Shown here piece after piece: positions 9,649 through 18,820 of a stretch of 64,000 nt of DNA. How positions within the stretch are numbered: position 1 is the first letter of the stretch; every line of letters starts with the position of its first letter. The DNA is from Gammaproteobacteria bacterium (lineage in GTDB: Bacteria; Pseudomonadota; Gammaproteobacteria; Pseudomonadales; JAUIET01). The position numbers and the translations under genes are program-made. Where the stretch lies: the NCBI GenBank assembly GCA_030429735.1, contig JAUIET010000001.1, positions 186,001-250,000 on the forward strand. The letters are read 5' to 3'. The notes below the pieces were generated by a model. It was not told where the DNA came from. It did not search any database and saw only the letters and a list, made by a program, of their open reading frames with translations.

Positions 9649-10821
9649 CTAGGCCGTCGCTGCGAACCGACGAATATCAAACGCCTCGATAGGGGTGCTG
9701 GTGGCACCGGTTGCGATCAGTTCCGCCATCACATCCCCGACGCCGGGACCGATCTGGAAACCAGCTCCGGAAAAACCGAAAGCATAGTAGAGACCGGGTA
9801 ACTTGCCACTCGGCCCCATCACCGGTTGATCATCGGGCATGTAGCCTTCGATACCACTCCATACCCGAATAATCCTGAGTTTTTCGATGCCCGGCAGCAC
9901 CCGCTGTAACAGCGGCAGTTGGTGCAGCGTATACTCGGGTTTTGGGTAGACCCTGATCGCTTCGAGGTCCACCTCGTTGCGCATGCCGCCGCCAAATACA
10001 ATATTGCCGCGCTCCACCTGGCGCAGGTATACCGTTTCCCCCGGCACCCGGGTTTTTACCCCGACCGAAGGCTTGATGCGGTAGGGAACGGGTTCCGTCA
10101 CACCCATATGCGGGCCGCGACTGACCATGGGTACCGGTTCACCAAAACGGGCTGCAACAGGTCCCGCCCAGGCGCCAGTGGCGAGTAGCACTGCCGGTGC
10201 GCGGAAACGGTCTCCGCCCACAATCTGGACCTCGAAGTCATCACCGGTCTTTTCAACTGCCAGCACCTCGGTATTTTCCTCGATGATCGCACCCGCCTTC
10301 AGGGCGGCACGACCAAAAGCCGGCCCCGTCAGGCGCGGGTTGGCGTGCCCGTCCTGGGGGGCCAGTGAACCCAGAACAATGTCGGGCCCCAGCCAGGCGT
10401 AGCGCTGACGTAGTGCTTCCGGCCCAAGTATTTCCAGGTCCAGCCCATGCTCGCGGGCATCGCGGGCATAGGTTTCGAGGTCTTCCGCACCCTCGGCGTC
10501 ATAACTCACGCGTAACTGCCCGGTGCAGAGGTATTCACAGTTTTCGCCGACCAATTCCGGCAGGCGCTCCCAGATACCGCGGGCACGATTGGACAGGGGC
10601 AGCTGGACCAGATTGCGCCCCTGGCGGCGTATATTGCCAAAGTTCACACCGCTGGCCTGCTGACCGACCAGGCCGCGCTCTATCAGGCGAACACTGTGAC
10701 CGCGCTTACGCAGGAAAAACGCAGTGGACGCGCCCATGATGCCACCACCGACGACAATCACATCGGTGGCCTTGTTGTTGCCAGGCCCCGTCACTTCGAC
10801 ACCTTCATTCGTGTATTGCAC
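9649..10821 (-). CDS. FAD-dependent oxidase subunit, HcnC/OoxB-like (DAO family)
   Basis: 390 residues with VVGGGIMGASTAFFLRKRG at residues 24-42 (FAD fold) and the FGFSGAGFQIGPGVGDVMAE closing motif near 350. Its partners upstream are an NAD/FAD oxidoreductase with a BFD-like [2Fe-2S] tail and a small [2Fe-2S] protein, in the order gamma-alpha-beta. That order is shared by hydrogen cyanide synthase (hcnABC), octopine/nopaline oxidase and D-hydroxyproline dehydrogenase. This subunit is the amine-oxidising one. The start overlaps the upstream gene by 31 bp, implying translational coupling. With an ABC importer next door, an opine or D-imino-acid oxidase seems more likely than cyanide synthesis (inference). 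Confidence 0.88.
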   Translation of the reverse strand: MQYTNEGVEVTGPGNNKATDVIVVGGGIMGASTAFFLRKRGHSVRLIERGLVGQQASGVNFGNIRRQGRNLVQLPLSNRARGIWERLPELVGENCEYLCTGQLRVSYDAEGAEDLETYARDAREHGLDLEILGPEALRQRYAWLGPDIVLGSLAPQDGHANPRLTGPAFGRAALKAGAIIEENTEVLAVEKTGDDFEVQIVGGDRFRAPAVLLATGAWAGPVAARFGEPVPMVSRGPHMGVTEPVPYRIKPSVGVKTRVPGETVYLRQVERGNIVFGGGMRNEVDLEAIRVYPKPEYTLHQLPLLQRVLPGIEKLRIIRVWSGIEGYMPDDQPVMGPSGKLPGLYYAFGFSGAGFQIGPGVGDVMAELIATGATSTPIEAFDIRRFAATA

Positions 10822-12164
10822 GATAGTGGCTTGACCGGACCCTGCCCGCGCAGTCGACCGACGTCCCGCAGCGATTCACCGCGCATATCGGCCAGCACTT
10901 CTGCGGCGGCATGGCCGCAGTAACGTCCCTGGCACCGCCCCATGCCGACCCGGATCAGGGCCTTGGCGCGGTTGAGTTCCGGAGCGCCGCACTGGCTTGC
11001 GGATGATCGCAGTTCTCCCGCGGAAATGGCCTCACAGCGACACAGCAACACATCATACTCCACGCCTCGCGCAAGGAATGCAGGCCATGGAAAGGCCATG
11101 GCCAACCCGCGCCGGAACCGCTCCATGCGCTCCCTACCTTGTCGCAGTTTCTGCACCCGCTGCCCGCTCACTGGTCTTTCCAGATCAGACAACACGGCCA
11201 GTGCTGCGAGTTCACCGGTGATTTCTGCCGAATCCGCGCCCAATATTCTGGCGCCGTCACCCGCAAGATAGACACCTGGCACACTGCTTCGCCCGTCGAC
11301 ATCAGCAACGGGCGCCCATTGGGCCAGCTCTTCATCGAAGTCAAACTCACAGTGGGCAAGGTCAGCCAGCTGTGTCTCGCTGCGCAGGTGAAAGCCCATG
11401 CCCACGGCATCGGCAACGAGCTGTTGCTCCTTGCCTTTGCCGGTGCGGAAGCGCACCCCCGACACCGATGTTTCACCTTCGATCTGCAGGGGAATCACGC
11501 TGGTATGAACAGGGATACGACGAGCCGTCAACTGCGCGCGGTAATACAGTCCCTTGGCCAGCATCGATGGGCGACTGGCCATAACGGGCAGCGCGCCAAT
11601 CTGGCCGCTGAAAGGCGACGTATCGAGCACCGCGGCGACATCGACACCGGCTTGCGCATACTGGTAACTGATAAGGTACAGCAAAGGCCCGGTACCCAGA
11701 AAGACCACGCGTTCGCCGATAGCGCAAGCCTGGGCCTTGAGTGCGATCTGGGACGCGCCCAGACTGTAGCAACCCGGCAGTGTCCAGCCCCTGAGTGGCA
11801 GCAGCCGGTCAGTCGCCCCGGTGGCGAGAATCAGGGCATCGAAATCCAGCGTATCTGCAATATCGTTCCTGACCAGATGTAGCGTATTACCTGAAAGGTT
11901 CCAGGCCAGGGTTTCAGGGTGATAATCGATGGCATTTGATAGGTCATCAAAGGTAGTGTGAACCGCCCTGGCCTTCTTTGCCTCGAAGCCATAAAGCGCC
12001 TCATAGGGCCGTTTGAAATTAGCCGGCTGACGTCGGTATATCTGGCCGCCACTGCACAGGCCTTCATCGACCACTGCCGGCCGCAGTCCCGCGGCCACCA
12101 GCGCCTGGGCGGCGCGGATGCCGGCCGGACCTGCGCCGATGACGACTACGCGAGGTTCGGCCAT
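10791..12164 (-). CDS. pyridine-nucleotide-disulfide-type oxidoreductase subunit with BFD-like [2Fe-2S] domain, HcnB/OoxA-like
   Basis: 457 residues from ATG at 12164. That start puts the VVVIGAGPAGIRAAQALVAAG dinucleotide motif at residues 5-25; a longer frame begins at 12254 but reads back through the small [2Fe-2S] gene. A second dinucleotide motif (RVVFLGTGPLLYL) lies near 160. The C-terminus has a BFD-like cluster site: LLCRCEAISAGEL, then GMGRCQGRYCGHA. It is the electron-transfer alpha subunit of the heterotrimeric dehydrogenase. It overlaps the small Fe-S gene by 19 bp and the FAD subunit by 31 bp, as in other operons of this class. Confidence 0.88.
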   Translation of the reverse strand: MAEPRVVVIGAGPAGIRAAQALVAAGLRPAVVDEGLCSGGQIYRRQPANFKRPYEALYGFEAKKARAVHTTFDDLSNAIDYHPETLAWNLSGNTLHLVRNDIADTLDFDALILATGATDRLLPLRGWTLPGCYSLGASQIALKAQACAIGERVVFLGTGPLLYLISYQYAQAGVDVAAVLDTSPFSGQIGALPVMASRPSMLAKGLYYRAQLTARRIPVHTSVIPLQIEGETSVSGVRFRTGKGKEQQLVADAVGMGFHLRSETQLADLAHCEFDFDEELAQWAPVADVDGRSSVPGVYLAGDGARILGADSAEITGELAALAVLSDLERPVSGQRVQKLRQGRERMERFRRGLAMAFPWPAFLARGVEYDVLLCRCEAISAGELRSSASQCGAPELNRAKALIRVGMGRCQGRYCGHAAAEVLADMRGESLRDVGRLRGQGPVKPLSCNTRMKVSK

Positions 12165-12457
12165 ACGTCCTCCCCGGGTGGGTGAGTCATTACACGAAGG
12201 CCCGCACTGACCTGGGTGGTACAGGCCCGCAGTCGCTCCCCGGTCGGTGTCCACACCCAGCAGTCCTGGCAGGCACCCATCAGGCAGAACCCGGCACGAT
12301 CACCATCGCCGAACTCCGACTGCCGCAGCGTGTTACGCTGGCTGAGCACAGCGACCAGCAGCGTGTCACCCTCCAGGGCCTGACATGGGCTACCGTCCAC
12401 TTCCAGTTCAACCGTGGGCCTGTCCTGTTCGGCAACTCTTACAAAACGCCCGAGCAC
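12146..12457 (-). CDS. small [2Fe-2S]-binding subunit, HcnA/gamma subunit-like
   Basis: 103 residues starting at GTG 12457, with AAGGAG about 8 bases upstream. Four cysteines form the ferredoxin-type cluster pattern: C58, C63 and C66 in FCLMGACQDCWV, and C79 in RACTT. It is the small electron-carrier subunit of the heterotrimeric FAD/Fe-S dehydrogenase whose other subunits follow with overlapping frames. Its size and position match HcnA and the gamma subunit of D-hydroxyproline dehydrogenase. It is the first gene of the five-gene minus-strand operon; the promoter should lie in the 280-bp gap before the divergent amidohydrolase. Confidence 0.87.
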   Translation of the reverse strand: MLGRFVRVAEQDRPTVELEVDGSPCQALEGDTLLVAVLSQRNTLRQSEFGDGDRAGFCLMGACQDCWVWTPTGERLRACTTQVSAGLRVMTHPPGEDVWPNLA

Positions 12458-12737
12458 TGCCTGTTCTCCTTATGCCGAGCCGGTCGAGCACCTCCCTTCC
12501 AGGGTCTGGCCGGGGCACAGGAAACCCGACTGCGGCTAATCGTGACAATAAGTTCAGTATAGATCCGGTCCGACAGCATTCGTATCTGTGTTCGTCGTTG
12601 CTGCAGTAAAATATGTCGTAAGCACACCGGCCTTTGGCAGGAAATCAACGTGCATTCGCAGTAAGGTTGAGGCTCGAATACACTGGACTGCCACTATGCT
12701 GTTAACCACTGCACCCATTCCTGCCACGGAGTAGACG

Positions 12738-13919
12738 ATGGCCACATCCGCGATGGAAGATATAGACGACCTGTTAGAACCCCTGATCCGCTTCCGCAGG
12801 GACATTCACGCCCACCCGGAGCTCGGCTACCAGGAACACCGTACCGCAAGCCAGATTGAAGCCGCCCTGCGCGCGCTGGACCTGGACGTGCACACGGAAA
12901 TTGGCGGTACCGGTATCGTCGCCTCGCTGACTTGTGGCAACACCATGCGCAGCATTGGCCTGCGTGCAGACATGGATGCCCTGCCTATCCAAGAAGAAAC
13001 AGGCCTGCCCTATGCCAGCCAGCATGCAGGGGTATTCCACGGTTGCGGACACGACGGACACGTTGCCATGTTGCTCGGTGCAGCCCGACAGCTGGCGCGC
13101 AGGCGCGACTTTGATGGCACGGTGCACTTTATCTTTCAGCCGGCCGAGGAAGGCCAGGGCGGAGCCCGGGCGATGATCGAGGACGGTCTGTTCGAGCGTT
13201 TCCCATGCGACCGCGTATTTGCACTGCACAACTGGCCGGGTCTGCCAGCGGGCACGATTGCAACAAGGCCCGGGCCGATCATGGCCGCGGCAGACAAGTT
13301 CGAGATCACGATCGAGGGCCGCGGTGGACACGCAGCAATGCCACATATCACCCCCGACGCCATTCTCACGGCCAGCGACCTCGTTACCCAGCTCAACACC
13401 GTGGTATCGAGAAGGATTGCCCCGACGGCCACAGCGGTGCTTTCGGTGACCCACATCGAGGGCGGGAGTTCACACAACGTACTGCCTGCCAAGGTTCAGC
13501 TCACTGGTACCGTGCGCACCTTCGACCCTGACGTGCAGGACACCATAGAGGCGTCGCTACACCAGATTACGGAGGGTGTCGCAAGCGCCAGTGGCACCCG
13601 AATTGCAGTGCACTACGACCGCTACTACCCGGCCACAATTAACCATACCGAGGCGGCAGAGGAAGCACTGGCTGCGGCGGCCGAGGTCGCCCACGCGTTA
13701 CAGGCTCCGGAGCCGGCGTTCACCTCTGAGGACTTCGGTTTCATGCTGCAGTCTTGCGAGGGCGCGTATATCTGGTTGGGACAGGGGCGCGATGAGAACG
13801 AGGTTCCCCTGCATCACCCACACTACGACTTTAACGATGATGTGCTCGCCACCGGCATCAGGCTGCATGTCGCGCTCGCCAGGCGCCATCTTGCCACCGG
13901 CCAGGAAACGGCCGGTTGA
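12738..13919 (+). CDS. M20 family amidohydrolase (hippurate/N-acyl-amino-acid hydrolase type)
   Basis: 393 residues with CACGGAG ahead of ATG 12738. Metal ligands of the M20D family are in place: the HGCGHDGH motif at 101-108 with its Cys and His, the catalytic EE pair at 137-138 in FQPAEEG, a dimerisation-domain GGRGGHAAMPH-like motif near 195, and the C-terminal SEDFGFML His/Asp region. It hydrolyses an N-acyl bond, releasing a free amino acid. It is divergent from the heterotrimeric dehydrogenase operon and precedes another DAO oxidase by 49 bp. Deacylation before oxidation would suit an N-acylated substrate (inference). Confidence 0.9.
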   Translation: MATSAMEDIDDLLEPLIRFRRDIHAHPELGYQEHRTASQIEAALRALDLDVHTEIGGTGIVASLTCGNTMRSIGLRADMDALPIQEETGLPYASQHAGVFHGCGHDGHVAMLLGAARQLARRRDFDGTVHFIFQPAEEGQGGARAMIEDGLFERFPCDRVFALHNWPGLPAGTIATRPGPIMAAADKFEITIEGRGGHAAMPHITPDAILTASDLVTQLNTVVSRRIAPTATAVLSVTHIEGGSSHNVLPAKVQLTGTVRTFDPDVQDTIEASLHQITEGVASASGTRIAVHYDRYYPATINHTEAAEEALAAAAEVAHALQAPEPAFTSEDFGFMLQSCEGAYIWLGQGRDENEVPLHHPHYDFNDDVLATGIRLHVALARRHLATGQETAG

Positions 13920-13968
13920 TCAATCTGCCTGACCAGCGCCCAGGCTGCCAACTCTCAGGATCACAGGA

Positions 13969-15279
13969 ATGCAAATCTCCGACATTGCCGACAAAAACGC
14001 CCCCTACTGGTGGGAACACGCCGCCGTCAAACCACTGCCGCAGCAGGCACTCGACCAGCAGATCGACGTCGCCATTGTCGGCGCCGGCTATGCCGGGCTC
14101 GCCGCGGGGCTGGTTCTGGCAAGGGCGGGCCGCTCCGTCCTCGCACTCGACGCCATGAACCCGGGCGAGGGAGCCTCATCCCGCAACGGCGGCATTACCA
14201 GCGGCAATATCCGGCCTGCACACGACGCTATCGCCAAACGCTTCGGCGAAGACACCGCCGCTGCAATCGAGGCAGAAGGCAAGGTCGCCCGCGACTTTCT
14301 CGAAGACCTGATCAGCACAGAACAACTCGACTGCGATTACCAGAAGACCGGCCTGTTCAGCGGCGCGGTAGGTTTCGATCAGTACGACAACATGGCTCGT
14401 CGCGCCGACAAGCTGGCCAAAAATCTCGGCATAGAGTCCTACGCGGTACCACACGGCGAGCAACAGCAGTATGTTGGCAGCGACTTCTACCGCGGCGGAA
14501 CCGTGCGCATGGACATCGGCGGGCTGCACCCGGCCAGGTTCCACAATGAGCTATTGCGCGTGGCAGTCGAAGCGGGCCTGGGCGTGCACTCGAACACCCC
14601 GGCCACCGCAATCCAGCAGGAACACGACGGTTTCCGCGTGACCACACCACGAGGAAACATAAAGGCGCAGAAGGTACTGGTGTGCACCAACGGCTATACC
14701 AATGGCGCCACGCCCTACCTGCGCCGTCGGCTGATTCCGGTGCGCAGCCGGATGATCGCCACAGAGGAGCTACCCGCAGATGTCATGGCCCGGCTCATGC
14801 CAAAAGGCATGATGATGGGCGAGGGCCTGAAAATGGGTTACTACTACCGTCCCTCCCCCGATGGTAAACGGATCCTGCTGGGAGGTCGTGACGGCTCGGT
14901 CAAGGGCGACCCTGCGGAGCCCGTGGCCGTTCTCAGAAACGGTTTGATCAGTCGCTTTGCGGAACTGGAGAATGTCCGGCTCAGCCACACCTGGTTTGGC
15001 AACGTGGCAATGAATCGTGACTTGCTGCCCCGTATCTTCGAACGCGACGGTATCCTTTACGCCACGGGCTTCTGCGGCTCCGGCACGGTCTGGGCACCCT
15101 GGACAGGCACACGGGCAGCCTACAAGTTGCTGGGAAACAAGGAACTGGGCAATTCGGCCTTCGACTTCCGGCCGCCCGCCGCGGTACCACTTTATCGCGG
15201 CAAGCCCTGGTTTATTCCGGCTGTCATCCAGGGCTACCGGCTGCAGGACTTCATCACCCTGCGGCGCGCGCGCCGCTGA
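13969..15279 (+). CDS. FAD-dependent oxidoreductase, DAO family (PuuB/glycine-oxidase-like)
   Basis: 436 residues. FAD motif IVGAGYAGLAAGLVLARAG lies at residues 34-52, followed by EGASSRNGGITSGNIRPAH, the RNGG flavin-contact motif of gamma-glutamylputrescine oxidase-like proteins. The C-terminal GTVWAPWTGTRAAY region replaces the more common GHG motif. It oxidises an amine or amino acid. It is probably co-transcribed with the M20 hydrolase. The final segment (YRGKPWFIP) resembles the end of the partial oxidase at the left edge (FGKPWFLP), so the two are probably paralogues. Confidence 0.9.
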   Translation: MQISDIADKNAPYWWEHAAVKPLPQQALDQQIDVAIVGAGYAGLAAGLVLARAGRSVLALDAMNPGEGASSRNGGITSGNIRPAHDAIAKRFGEDTAAAIEAEGKVARDFLEDLISTEQLDCDYQKTGLFSGAVGFDQYDNMARRADKLAKNLGIESYAVPHGEQQQYVGSDFYRGGTVRMDIGGLHPARFHNELLRVAVEAGLGVHSNTPATAIQQEHDGFRVTTPRGNIKAQKVLVCTNGYTNGATPYLRRRLIPVRSRMIATEELPADVMARLMPKGMMMGEGLKMGYYYRPSPDGKRILLGGRDGSVKGDPAEPVAVLRNGLISRFAELENVRLSHTWFGNVAMNRDLLPRIFERDGILYATGFCGSGTVWAPWTGTRAAYKLLGNKELGNSAFDFRPPAAVPLYRGKPWFIPAVIQGYRLQDFITLRRARR

Positions 15280-15371
15280 GAGGCCAGCGGCGCCGGCCGT
15301 ACTATTACCCGCCCGGCGTTGGCGCTTTGTCAGGTTACACCGCAACGATCACGGGGAGATTTTCCCTCACA

Positions 15372-16535
15372 TTACCAGCCCCCAAAACGCGGCCAGACCG
15401 CTTCAACCTCAGTGCTATCGACATGCACCACATGATAACTATCGTGCTGGGCGCCAGTCGAGCAAGCGTGATTCGGCAGAATTCGCAGCCGGGTACCAAT
15501 CGGCAATTCGGGCAGCGTCCCGCCTGACCCCGGGCGCAGCGTAATGACACCGTGCTCCTGGTTGGCGTCGGCGACAATAAGCTCAGCATAGGGTTTTCCG
15601 TGCAGGTCACAGACGACACCGTAGCCCTGGTCGACCGCCTGTTTGGCAGTGCCGCGATCACGCGACATCGCCATCCAGCCAGCGTCCACCAGAATCCAGC
15701 CTTTTTCGGGCCGATGCCCAATGACGGTGGTTAACACCGACAGGGCGATATCATCAATCCCGCAGACGCCAATACCCGCCATGACCAGGTCAAAGAAGAC
15801 GAATACGCCTGCCCTGACTTCGGTCACGCCGGCAAGGTTCCGGGCGTAGTGTGCGGTCGGCGTAGAGCCAACACTAACCACGGGACAGGGGAGACCGGCG
15901 TCCCGCAGGGCAGCTGCCGCACTGACCACGGCAGCGCGCTCTTTTTCGGCGCATCGGGTCAGTGCGTCTGCGCCGCGGGCATTGTAGCTGCCGCCGGCGT
16001 GGGTCAGTACCCCGCGCAGTTCAGCACCACCATCAAAGAGTGCGCGCCCGATCCCGACCAATAATCTATGGTCGTCCGGCGCTACCCCTGAACGATGGCC
16101 ATCGCAGTCGATCTCGATCAGCGTCGGGAGGGGTTCCCCCGCGTCCCGCGAAGCAGCCACCACCAGGTGGGCCTGCTCCACAGAGTCCAGGATCACCGCC
16201 AGGTCGACGCCCGTGGCACGCAGTGCAAAAACCCGATCAAACTTGCCCGGGGCAATGCCAACGGCGTAGATGATGTCCCGCACTCCGGCTTCAGCGAATT
16301 GCTCTGCCTCCTTGAGCGTGGAGACCGCAGCCGGCCCCGCAGCACTGCTCATCGCCTTTCGCGCAACTTCTACACATTTACCGGTCTTGAGGTGGGGACG
16401 CAGGGCAACCCCGAGCGACGACAGGTGTATTTGCAGGCGCTCAATATTTCGGTCGACACAGTCTACGTTCAGTACCAGGCAGGGCGTATCCAGCGTCAGT
16501 AGAGAGGTCTCCGCTCTGGTACCGGAGACTCTCAT
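15372..16535 (-). CDS. DSD1 family PLP enzyme (D-threonine aldolase / D-serine dehydratase-like)
   Basis: 387 residues. The N-terminal alanine-racemase fold has the PLP-lysine region LRPHLKTGKCVEVA near 45-58. The C-terminal D-ser_dehydrat domain has the PNHACSTG motif near 355, whose His and Cys bind a divalent metal in family members. Known activities are retro-aldol cleavage of D-threonine or beta-hydroxyaspartate, and D-serine dehydration. It converges on the DAO oxidase (92-bp gap) and starts 42 bp from the DUF4198 stop on the same strand. It probably belongs functionally with the amino-acid catabolic block to its left (inference). Confidence 0.87.
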   Translation of the reverse strand: MRVSGTRAETSLLTLDTPCLVLNVDCVDRNIERLQIHLSSLGVALRPHLKTGKCVEVARKAMSSAAGPAAVSTLKEAEQFAEAGVRDIIYAVGIAPGKFDRVFALRATGVDLAVILDSVEQAHLVVAASRDAGEPLPTLIEIDCDGHRSGVAPDDHRLLVGIGRALFDGGAELRGVLTHAGGSYNARGADALTRCAEKERAAVVSAAAALRDAGLPCPVVSVGSTPTAHYARNLAGVTEVRAGVFVFFDLVMAGIGVCGIDDIALSVLTTVIGHRPEKGWILVDAGWMAMSRDRGTAKQAVDQGYGVVCDLHGKPYAELIVADANQEHGVITLRPGSGGTLPELPIGTRLRILPNHACSTGAQHDSYHVVHVDSTEVEAVWPRFGGW

Positions 16536-16577
16536 TACGCCAACCCCCTGATCATCACGCCCTTAAACTGCCGGGGA

Positions 16578-17360
16578 TTACTCCGGCAGATGGTGCAGCA
16601 CAAAGGACAGCGTCGCAAAGTGCTCGATCTTTTTGTAAACCTTTGGAGTATCGGAAGGGCCATCGTAAGTGGCGCCAATAACATTGAGACCCTGGTTACG
16701 GACCGGGAAGTGAACAGTACCGTCTTCACCGGTTATCCAGGGTTGCTGGTCGGGGTCATTGACCCAGTCGCGGACCACGCGGGCGCCTGCCACAGGCTCA
16801 CCCTTGTAGAGCACCTGCACCTTCACGATATCACCCGCCTGGGCAGGCATTGTCTCTCCATGCAGGTTGTATTCGCCATCTTTAAGTGCGGGTGCACCGT
16901 CCACAGGTACAATCTGCAAGGTCTGGGTGGGGAGTTTGGGAATCTCCCGCAGCGGGCCGCGCAGGTGTACCGCGTACTTCATGGTTCGCTCTGAGATCAC
17001 CGCATCGGGCACTTCGTCATAGCCTTTGTTATGCCACTTACCGTCGGGTGTTCTCGACCAGATGCCATTATTCATGACGCCAGAGACCGCCATCGGATAA
17101 TCGCCGCCGCCCACCAACACCATGGGACCGGCCTTGACCAACTCGGCATCCACCTTGTTCCAATCCTCGTCATAGCCAGTAAGACTGACCATTTTGTCAA
17201 AACGCTTGACCGTATCGAGATCATCAGCTCCTACGCCGTAAACGAGGGCAAGGGCATCGGACCGCTCAGCGAACCAGATGCCGTGACTGGACGCCTGAGC
17301 CGCCCACATTGCGCCAGCAACAGTGGCTGAAACAGTAAGTATCTTTTGCAGTCTGTTCAT
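16578..17360 (-). CDS. DUF4198 periplasmic protein
   Basis: 260 residues with AAAGGAG upstream of ATG 17360 and an N-terminal signal peptide ending near AQASSHG, so the mature protein starts SHGIWF. An early His is typical of DUF4198/CbiK-type periplasmic metal-handling proteins. The C-terminal half has a carboxypeptidase-regulatory-like fold (YKGEPVAGARVVRDW ... TGEDGTVHFPV near 185-225). The family occurs with nickel, cobalt and copper uptake genes. It is the last gene of the minus-strand series headed by copC. Function is inferred from context. Confidence 0.8.
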   Translation of the reverse strand: MNRLQKILTVSATVAGAMWAAQASSHGIWFAERSDALALVYGVGADDLDTVKRFDKMVSLTGYDEDWNKVDAELVKAGPMVLVGGGDYPMAVSGVMNNGIWSRTPDGKWHNKGYDEVPDAVISERTMKYAVHLRGPLREIPKLPTQTLQIVPVDGAPALKDGEYNLHGETMPAQAGDIVKVQVLYKGEPVAGARVVRDWVNDPDQQPWITGEDGTVHFPVRNQGLNVIGATYDGPSDTPKVYKKIEHFATLSFVLHHLPE

Positions 17361-17455
17361 GAGAACTCCTTTTGCATTTTTACCTGGTTGATTTTCAGTT
17401 TGTGTCAGCCGGTACCAAGTGGTCAGGCCGACCGGATTGGATCCGTCTTACAAGC

Positions 17456-18040
17456 TTATTTTTTCTGATGGATACCCTGGTAAAAGCCGCTGACCGCCAA
17501 AGTTACCGTAACCGGTTCCTCGGTCATATTCTGCCAGTACCAACCGTGAGTGCCGTCGAAACGTGCCAGCAACATGCCCTGACCGGCGAGCTGTTCGTTT
17601 TCTTTCCAGTAACTGGTGAATTCGTTTTCGGCGGGATTCGGCGGCTCACCGTGCATGTCCGTGTAAAGTGGTGCACCATCGGTTTTCCAGTCGAACACAA
17701 TTGACTGGCCGGCGGCCATGTCAGCCTTGAGTTCTATGCCCTCATACGCAGGCACGCTTACCGTCAAGGTTTCGCTCTTCACCGTGCTTGCGGAACGGAC
17801 CAGGGCGGGCATGTCAAGCCCTACCTCCACCTCAACCGGCACGATTTCAGCTGCAGTAGCTGTGCTGGCCACATTGAGTTTGTCCAGCCCGAGAACCTTG
17901 CCAGCGCCCAGCGGATCTACGCCATATTCGGCTGGTAGAATGGTCGTAATCAGTAAAAGAATCGCAACGGCAAGGGCGACTATGGTGGCCCGGATCAATT
18001 CCGCCTTGCTTGGGAGAGGTTGGTCAATACTCGTGTTCAC
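17456..18040 (-). CDS. membrane-anchored periplasmic protein of unknown function
   Basis: 194 residues from GTG 18040, with GAGGACAG upstream. One N-terminal transmembrane helix (residues about 15-37, IVALAVAILLLITTILPAEY) is followed by a soluble domain that would face the periplasm. That domain contains a YWKENEQLAGQGMLLA segment and a conserved-looking HGWYWQNMTEEPVTVTL motif near 165-180. I do not recognise a named domain; similar proteins are usually called transmembrane anchor protein. It lies 26 bp after the HupE/UreJ-like gene and 95 bp before DUF4198, so it is probably part of the same metal-related unit. Confidence 0.7.
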   Translation of the reverse strand: MNTSIDQPLPSKAELIRATIVALAVAILLLITTILPAEYGVDPLGAGKVLGLDKLNVASTATAAEIVPVEVEVGLDMPALVRSASTVKSETLTVSVPAYEGIELKADMAAGQSIVFDWKTDGAPLYTDMHGEPPNPAENEFTSYWKENEQLAGQGMLLARFDGTHGWYWQNMTEEPVTVTLAVSGFYQGIHQKK

Positions 18041-18066
18041 GGTGCTGTCCTCAAGTTCATTGTTGA

Positions 18067-18795
18067 CTAAAGAGTCGGATTTACAAAGTAGCCAGTGATC
18101 TGGTACCCCATCAGCATGAATCCGAGCGACATCAAAATGGCATTGGAAGTAAAGGCGTAGCGCTGGAAGGACGGGCTGCGCCGCCAGAAACCCATTAGAA
18201 TGAGTATGGCCGATAGCGCGATAAGCTGCCCAAACTCTACGCCGATATTAAAGGCAATGATATTGGGAACCAGTCCATCATCCGACAGGGTAAAGTCCTG
18301 CAGCTTGGTCGCCAGGCCAAAGCCGTGGAAGAAACCAAAAATCAGCACTGCCGCCTTGGTATTGGGCTGAAAGCCAAACAATCTCCTGAATCCACCGAGA
18401 TTATCAAAGCCCTTGTACACCACCGACAAGCCGATAATGGCGTCAACGATATAGGGGCTAACCTGGGTGTCATTCAGCACGCCCCACAACAGGGTGACGC
18501 TGTGGCCAATGGCAAACAGACTGACGTAGATACCGATGTCTTTCATCCGGTATAGGAAAAAAATCACACCAAACAAAAACAGCAGATGGTCATATCCGGA
18601 AACCATGTGTTTGGCACCCAGGTAGATATAGGGAATAAACTGCACTCCCTGTGCTCCCTCGATAAACGCTGCATCACCTTCCGCCACGCCGTGGGCAGAG
18701 ACCTGGCCGCTGAGCAGCAGGCCGAGCATTGCCAGGAAAAGTACTGTCCATCGCACGAGACGGGCGCCGGACACCGGAATGATTCGTTCAGTCAT
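18067..18795 (-). CDS. HupE/UreJ-like membrane protein
   Basis: 242 residues from ATG 18795, chosen because GGGGA sits 7 bases upstream; the longer frame overlaps the preceding gene. A signal-like N-terminus ends at AHGVAEGDA. The HupE/UreJ core follows: KHMVSGYDHLLFLFGVIFFL near 85-105, FAIGHSVTLLWG near 120, and FFHGFGLATKLQDF near 165. The His/Asp-bearing helices are the probable metal path. Family members are nickel or other divalent-metal permeases. Located between a CopCD pair and DUF4198, it may import copper or nickel; the direction of transport cannot be told from sequence. Confidence 0.82.
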   Translation of the reverse strand: MTERIIPVSGARLVRWTVLFLAMLGLLLSGQVSAHGVAEGDAAFIEGAQGVQFIPYIYLGAKHMVSGYDHLLFLFGVIFFLYRMKDIGIYVSLFAIGHSVTLLWGVLNDTQVSPYIVDAIIGLSVVYKGFDNLGGFRRLFGFQPNTKAAVLIFGFFHGFGLATKLQDFTLSDDGLVPNIIAFNIGVEFGQLIALSAILILMGFWRRSPSFQRYAFTSNAILMSLGFMLMGYQITGYFVNPTL

Positions 18796-18820
18796 GCTCG
18801 TTCCCCGTAGCCGGACCGAC

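Noticed and set aside
9649-12457. Assignment as hydrogen cyanide synthase hcnABC
   Set aside because: Order and domains fit, but opine and D-hydroxyproline dehydrogenases share them, and importer, ALDH and lyase neighbours favour catabolism. Symbols were therefore not given.
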